Positions 61,668 through 64,000 of a stretch of 64,000 nucleotides of DNA are shown here, piece by piece. The notes under the pieces were generated by a model. It saw nothing but the letters and a program-made list of their open reading frames with translations, searched no databases and was not told where the DNA came from. This DNA is from Lytechinus pictus. Its lineage: Eukaryota; Echinodermata; Echinoidea; Temnopleuroida; Toxopneustidae. The stretch covers positions 38,767,420 through 38,831,419 of the forward strand of contig NC_087247.1 of assembly GCF_037042905.1 (NCBI RefSeq). The letters are read 5' to 3'. Both the position numbers and the translations under genes were made by a program. Positions within the stretch are counted from its first letter, which is position 1; each line of letters opens with the position of its first letter.

Positions 61668-62086
61668 CTTGGAGCGCCCAAATTAGTCCTTGGTATGATT
61701 TGGATTGATTGTTTCTATACCGATCCATTATTGCCCAAGTCGAAAATTTTCAGGAAAATTCATGCATAAATTAAGGTGAACCGTCACGTATAGTCGTTAA
61801 CAAAGTGCACAAAAAATAGCGTCATTCGTCATAACCAACCCAACAATTCAATTATTTTCAAACCCCTGGACAGGCATTCTTCTTGGGCATAAAACATTTC
61901 CCGTAAATGTTAATATCCCTTGAAACTCACTCAGTAATATGATGATTAAATCATTAAATATTTCAAAATTTCATATTTAATTTTGTATTAATTGAAAACT
62001 ATATGAATTTTATTTTTTTCCTTCTCCATATTTCAATGTCCTCACATTACTTCCTCACTAGAATATATATTATTCTATATATATCC
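61668..62086. other. Non-coding spacer
   Basis: AT-rich, with no gene or repeat family recognised. Confidence 0.4.
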
Positions 62087-63270
62087 TACACACAAAAAAC
62101 TGAGGTGCTAAATGTTCGGTGCTGAGTGAGATTCTACACTTGAAGTGCCAAAATCAGCACTTGAAGGGTTAACTTTTACAAGGAAACCGAAACGTGCTGA
62201 ATATTTGAGTGCTGAAAACGAGTGCTAGACGAGAAAAAAAAAAGTAGCACTTCACATTGAGTGCTGACTGCAAAACGTGATCTGATTGGTTGCTTCGCAA
62301 AGCTGGGATCCGGATTTGCATACTCATGTCCTGACTTGTTCGCTCGCCGCTCGCTAGTGAGTTTGCTACACACGTTTCTTCGGGACCACCGTATACCCCT
62401 GGGGCAGTTCCGGCCTCGCGATCAGGCCGCGCCTGGCCTGGGCCTGATGAGGCATGGAATGCGCGCACCGTCTACGATCTATAGTGTGCACAAGACGTTG
62501 GTTCCGTCACGGTGTAGTCAGAGGCAAAGCAAGGTAAGCATGCACTAAATATTTAAGTTCAGGTTTAAGTTAGAAGTATAATACAGACTACTTTCATAGT
62601 TTAGACTCTAGTCTAGAGTCTTGTCAAACTTAGAAGATGGGGTATCTTTGCTATAAATGTCATTTGATTATTCCAGGGCCTGTTGCAAAGTTGATCAGCC
62701 ATCTACACATGGCTCATGCGTTATTTGACATGCCCCATCTTCATTTGGTTTGTGGTCAAGGTGCATGTCCTTCATCATTTGCCACTTTCAACTCGTACAG
62801 GAAACATTTATTAAACCAACATCCACAAGATGAACCTGAACCTGAAGTTGTACAAGGTATGGATGGTCTAGTTGATGCTGATTTGGGTGTTGGTGTTGGT
62901 GAAATGCATAATCCTGCAGCAGATGCATTTGATGATGATGTTGATGATGATATTGTCTCACATTACTGCACCTAAAGGGGTGTAAATTTAGCACTTAAAG
63001 ATCCAATTTTAGCACTTTTAGGAGCTTGGATAGTGACTGCACTCGATGTGCTGGTTTAGCACTTGCATAAGGGTTGATCTGATAGCACCCAAAAGGGAGC
63101 TGAAGTTAGCACTTTAAGTGCACAACAATCAGCACCTTTCGGTGCTAGCAAAGTAGCCCGGGTGCAAGTGCTAAATCAGCACTTCGAGTGCAGTCACTAT
63201 ACAAGCTCCTAAAAAGTGCTAAAATTGAATCTTTAAGTGCTAATTTTAGCACTTTATTTTTTTGAGTGTA
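62087..63270. mobile_element. DNA element with AGTGCT-rich ends and zinc-finger cargo
   Basis: TACACACAAAAAA at the left (62087-62099) mirrors TTTTTTTGAGTGTA at the right end. Both subterminal regions (62100-62270 and 62985-63260) are packed with AGTGCT/AGCACT and CTAAA phrases. The centre has a GC-rich region and a short zinc-finger ORF. No transposase was recognised. Confidence 0.7.
62637..62975 (+). CDS. Short C2H2 zinc-finger protein, probably truncated
   Basis: 112 residues from an ATG in AAGATGG. Two finger-like units are visible: YLCYKCHLIIPGPVAKLISH with LHMAH, then LVCGQGACPSSFATFNSY with RKHLLNQH, fitting C-x2-C-x12-H-x4-H-like spacing with variation. An acidic Asp-rich tail follows (FDDDVDDDI), and the stop comes just as the AGTGCT repeats resume. 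A GTAAGC donor at about 62534 suggests an upstream non-coding exon. The start resembles the N-terminus of larger zinc-finger proteins of fish and invertebrates. I infer a captured or domesticated fragment. Function unknown. Confidence 0.55.
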   Translation: MGYLCYKCHLIIPGPVAKLISHLHMAHALFDMPHLHLVCGQGACPSSFATFNSYRKHLLNQHPQDEPEPEVVQGMDGLVDADLGVGVGEMHNPAADAFDDDVDDDIVSHYCT

Positions 63271-63303
63271 CAATTTTAAGATAAATAAGTTACGCCTCTG
63301 GCA

Positions 63304-63815
63304 GTCTCGCCTGCATTACTCGATTCAATATAGCAACAGTGCTGACTTTAAAAAAGACTATGGATAATTCTTTTTTAAAAAACACCATTCATGATAATAA
63401 AACACTATTCATTTACCCTAAATGACCTCAGACCTTGATCATGTGACGTAAGACTCGTGTAAAAAAACAATAAGTGATACTTGATTGCCCTTTCATCCTT
63501 GTTTCATGAACTAGATCCATAAACTTTCAAAGTTATGATGGCAATTCAACTATTCCCCCAACATGCCAAAGTTCATTGACCTTAAATGACCTTAGTCATT
63601 TGACCTGAAACTCACGCAGGATGTTCAATGATATTTGATTACTCTTAATATGTCGAAGCGTTATGAACTAGATTCATAAACTTTCAAAGTTATGATAGCA
63701 ATTCAACAAATATTCCAAACACGGCCAAAGTTCACTGACCCTATATGACCTTTGACCTAGGTCATGTGACCCGAAACTCAGGCAGAATATCACTAATACA
63801 CTACTACTCTTACGC
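63304..63815. mobile_element. Partial MITE of the GTCTCGCCTGCAT family
   Basis: Starts GTCTCGCCTGCATTACTCGA and runs through GTGCTGAC and three units with AACTTTCAAAGTTATGAT. One unit contains TGACCTTTGACCTAGGTCA (63746-63764). The right end is cut by another repeat. Confidence 0.85.
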
Positions 63816-63823
63816 AAGTGCGT

Positions 63824-64000
63824 CGAAAGGTCTTTTCCAGTCGGGGGTGTGGAGGCCCTGATTACCGGCGACAAACCCGACAAACATCGGTACCGATTAC
63901 CGCCGTCCGACGACCATGAGTCATGGTAAAGTTCCTCATTGTCCTCAGTCACATTTTCTTTTGTCATACGCAGTGGCAAATCCAGCTTTCATGAATAGGA
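63824..64000 (+). repeat. Dispersed repeat, copy 2 of 2
   Basis: Matches 5520-5640 (GTGTGGAGGCCCTGATTACC, CCGATTACCG.CGTCC, CAGTCACATTTTCTTT). It runs off the window end. Confidence 0.65.

Overview
This is a eukaryotic, intron-rich and repeat-rich genomic window. It looks like an echinoderm, most likely a sea urchin. The evidence is (i) lineage-expanded rhodopsin-type GPCRs, (ii) a foldback element built from 15-bp tandem repeats in inverted orientation with an 8-bp target duplication, the layout known for sea urchin TU elements, and (iii) many small DNA elements and tRNA-derived SINEs. The species assignment is inference.

Left third (1-17.4 kb, + strand): a tRNA-like gene with a UCA anticodon (253-324), a broken GPCR (1187-2191), a degenerate array of ~100-135 bp units with a GCGAGCGCGAAGCGCGAGC core (5.8-10.7 kb), a near-perfect 1.37-kb inverted repeat (arms 7970-9334 and 11301-12668), a two-exon GPCR whose ATG lies 25 bp beyond the right arm (12694-15262), and an intact single-exon GPCR (16362-17405) that is a paralogue of the broken one.

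Middle (19.2-41.6 kb, - strand): a complete 19-exon alpha-N-acetylglucosaminidase gene (GH89, lysosomal heparan sulfate degradation). I assembled it exon by exon with consistent phases and GT/AG sites, giving 785 residues. Its introns hold a LINE remnant, a TA-flanked mariner-like MITE, other MITEs and a SINE. Intron 1 is almost entirely one 5.56-kb TU-like foldback element (35468-41029) flanked by GATTCAAC on both sides.

Right part (41.8-64 kb): G-rich-ended MITEs, a tRNA-derived SINE, a MITE carrying tandem nuclear-receptor-like DR1 motifs (45.5-46.5 kb), a 154-bp tandem repeat full of CGTGGTC motifs, and then a complete aldehyde dehydrogenase of the succinate-semialdehyde type on the - strand (nine coding exons, 48994-58441, plus a probable 5' UTR exon near 60.3 kb; 485 residues). 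The end holds another MITE copy and an element with AGTGCT-rich ends that carries a small zinc-finger ORF.

The two enzyme genes share a strand but I see no operon-like or pathway link between them. Most of the remaining DNA is dispersed repeat. Start positions given here are true ATG codons, and exon limits rest on reading splice sites and matching known protein families.
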